From assembly GCA_030592245.1 (NCBI GenBank), contig JAUVJV010000087.1, positions 1 to 7,809 on the forward strand: a stretch of 7,809 bases of DNA. The letters run 5' to 3'. Each line of letters starts with the position of its first letter. Positions within the stretch are counted from its first letter, which is position 1. The notes beneath the pieces are model-generated. The model ran no database searches and was not told where the DNA came from. It saw only the letters and a list, made by a program, of their open reading frames with translations. Below, in pieces: positions 6,781-7,809 of the stretch. The translations under genes were made by a program, and so were the position numbers. This DNA comes from Candidatus Eiseniibacteriota bacterium. Its GTDB lineage: Bacteria; Arandabacterota; Arandabacteria; Arandabacterales; Arandabacteraceae.

Positions 6781-7654
6781 TTCAGCCTCCGCTGCCTCTC
6801 CTGGAAGAACCTGACAAGCGGTTCAACATAATCCTCATCTGTCTTGAGGCCTATCTCGTCCACCTTGGCCCTGGTAAATATGGCCTTCCTGCGATCGCGC
6901 ACACCGGCTGCGGCCTCGCTGAACATATCGGCGAACTTCTTCCGGCTCAAGTCCAGTATCACGCGCTCTCCCGTCTCGCCGTCTTCGACCTCTATGAGCC
7001 CGAGCGGCGGGATCTCCATCTCCTTGGGATCGGTCACGGTGACCGCGACCACGTCGTGCTTGCGGTTGGCTATGGTAAGGGCGCTCTCATAGCCGGAATC
7101 CCTGAAGTCCGAGATGCAGAACATGACACTGTGCCGCTTGACCACCCTCATGGCGTGCTCAAGGGCCGACGCTATATTGGTCCCCTTGGAGCGCGGCCTG
7201 AAGTGGAGAATCTCGCGAATGATTCTCAAGACATGCTTCCTTCCCTTTCGCGGCGGCACAAAGGCCTCGATCTCGTCGGTGAAGATGAGGAGCCCAACCT
7301 TGTCGTTGTTGCGTATTGCCGCAAACGCCAGCACCGCACCCACCTCTGCCGCGAGCTCCCGCTTGAGGCGCGTGGCCGTTCCGAAATCGAAGGAGCCGCT
7401 CGCGTCAAAGACGATGAGTACAGTGAGCTCGCGCTCCTCGACGTATTTCTTTACATGCAGCCACCCTGTCCGGGCGGTCACGTTCCAGTCGATGTTTCGT
7501 ATGTCATCGCCGGGCTGGTATTCGCGCACCTCATCGAATTCCATTCCGCGGCCCTTGAAATGCTCTCGTAGTTCCCGGCAAAGGTGTCCCTCACCATGGA
7601 CCGGGTGGTTATCTCGATGCGCCGTACCTTGTTGAGAACCTCGCGGGGTATCAA
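6768..7654 (-). CDS. DUF58 domain protein (MoxR-associated, vWA-like), with apparent frameshift near its N-terminus
   Basis: Cytoplasmic partner of MoxR; no signal peptide or membrane segment. Two frames must be joined to obtain the family sequence. From TTG 7654 the reading gives LIPREVLNKVRRIEITTR and then ...TFAGNYESI (32 residues). From 7559 a different frame continues FKGRGMEFDEVREYQPGDDI to the TGA at 6768. One T appears to be missing (ATTTC where ATTTTC is expected). Unjoined, the first frame ends at TGA 7480-7478 after 58 codons. The joined protein would be about 295 aa, normal for the family. Landmarks in joined numbering: DUF58 core EYQPGDD...IDWNVTARTG about 45-64; MIDAS-like D84-A-S86-G-S88, T159 in SKGTNI and D183 in ISDF, so the metal site looks intact. 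It overlaps the next gene by 13 nt. If the frameshift is real, an ATG at 7544 with AAGGG 7 nt upstream could give a shortened protein. The family is very certain; whether the gene is intact is not. Confidence 0.9.
6786..6790 (-). promoter_or_regulatory. Ribosome binding site for the BatD-like gene (GTG start 6780)
   Basis: GGAGG lies 5 nt before GTG 6780, inside the last codons of the DUF58 gene. It favours this start over the in-frame ATG at 6762, whose upstream purines (GAGAGGT) are too close to the ATG to serve it well. Confidence 0.6.
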
Positions 7655-7660
7655 GGAGAA

Positions 7661-7666
7661 CCTCCC
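7661..7666 (-). promoter_or_regulatory. Ribosome binding site fixing the TTG start of the DUF58 gene
   Basis: GGGAGG lies 6 nt upstream of TTG (7654-7652) and shares one base with the moxR stop codon. It supports starting at this TTG, which gives the family-like N-terminus LIPREVLNKVRRIEITTR. The alternative is the longer frame that opens at 7688 inside moxR, whose first 43 residues resemble nothing in the family. Confidence 0.75.
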
Positions 7667-7809
7667 TAGGGAATCTCGATCTTCTCAAACACCTTGGTCA
7701 CGAGGGTTTCAGGAGTTATGTCCTCCGCCTCGGCTTCATAGGACGGGATGATCCGGTGTCTTAAGACCTCCATCCCGATTGCACGGATGTCCTCGGGGGT
7801 CACGTATCC
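7666..7809 (-). CDS. moxR: MoxR-family AAA+ ATPase, C-terminal end (partial)
   Basis: Only the last 47 codons and a TAG stop are in the window; the gene runs off the right edge, so the Walker A, Walker B and sensor motifs cannot be seen. The visible piece matches the end of the MoxR lid domain: a YVTPEDIRAI helix start, then VLRHRI, then SYEAEAE, a run highly typical of MoxR proteins that sit next to DUF58 genes. MoxR ATPases are cytoplasmic, chaperone-like AAA+ proteins that work with vWA-domain partners. The position, 11 nt ahead of a DUF58 gene and followed by batA-E, is the classic arrangement and supports the call independently. The family is confident; which MoxR subfamily it belongs to is inferred from context only. 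Confidence 0.9.
   Translation of the reverse strand, partial: GYVTPEDIRAIGMEVLRHRIIPSYEAEAEDITPETLVTKVFEKIEIP

Noticed and set aside
6645..7571. Plus-strand ORF of 308 codons, the longest on that strand
   Set aside because: It lies opposite the DUF58 gene and the start of the BatD-like gene, has no recognisable domain, and long antisense frames are common in GC-rich coding DNA.
7655..7688. DUF58 start at TTG 7688 inside moxR
   Set aside because: The first 43 residues of this frame do not match the family, while the neighbouring frame from TTG 7654 does; this is a by-product of the one-base shift near 7557-7561.

Overview
The window is one densely packed operon, entirely on the minus strand and read from high to low coordinates. 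It is the MoxR/Bat ('Bacteroides aerotolerance') cluster: the last 47 codons of a MoxR-type AAA+ ATPase, a DUF58 protein, a signal-peptide/Ig-like/membrane protein resembling a short BatD or DUF4381 protein, BatA, BatB, BatC, BatD and BatE. The junctions are very short. Gaps are 11, 3, 34 and 14 nt, and overlaps are 13, 1 and 13 nt. There is no room for an internal promoter or terminator, so the genes are probably co-transcribed and translationally coupled. The promoter must lie upstream of the window, beyond moxR.

Reading along the minus strand: 7809-7666 moxR 3' end; 7654-6768 DUF58 gene, which has an apparent one-base deletion near 7557-7561 that throws its first 32 codons out of frame; 6780-5617 BatD-like membrane protein; 5613-4609 batA; 4574-3531 batB; 3516-2776 batC; 2776-989 batD; 1001-225 batE. 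An in-frame Pro/Gln-rich open stretch follows the batE stop, down to a TGA-TAA double stop (134-129). The remaining 130 or so bases (1-128) show no gene and no convincing terminator.

How the parts should work together (family knowledge plus inference): MoxR and DUF58 lack membrane or export signals and should act in the cytoplasm. BatA and BatB are membrane-anchored von Willebrand A proteins with intact metal-binding MIDAS residues. By the positive-inside rule their vWA domains face the periplasm. BatC and BatE carry signal peptides and TPR repeats, and BatD is an exported Ig-like protein with one membrane anchor. The picture is an ATPase-driven envelope complex with three MIDAS-type proteins. 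Its biochemical role is still poorly defined, despite the historical link to aerotolerance and stress resistance.

The full batA-E set with moxR and DUF58, the signal peptides, the SH3-like BatE tail and the visibly GC-rich codon choice suggest a Gram-negative (diderm) bacterium, perhaps of the FCB group or a deltaproteobacterium-like lineage. The taxon cannot be fixed from this window. The system is a known one. What merits a second look is the DUF58 frameshift, the Pro/Gln-rich tail behind the batE stop, the C-terminal domain apparently shared by two operon members, and the long Gln/acidic segment of BatC.
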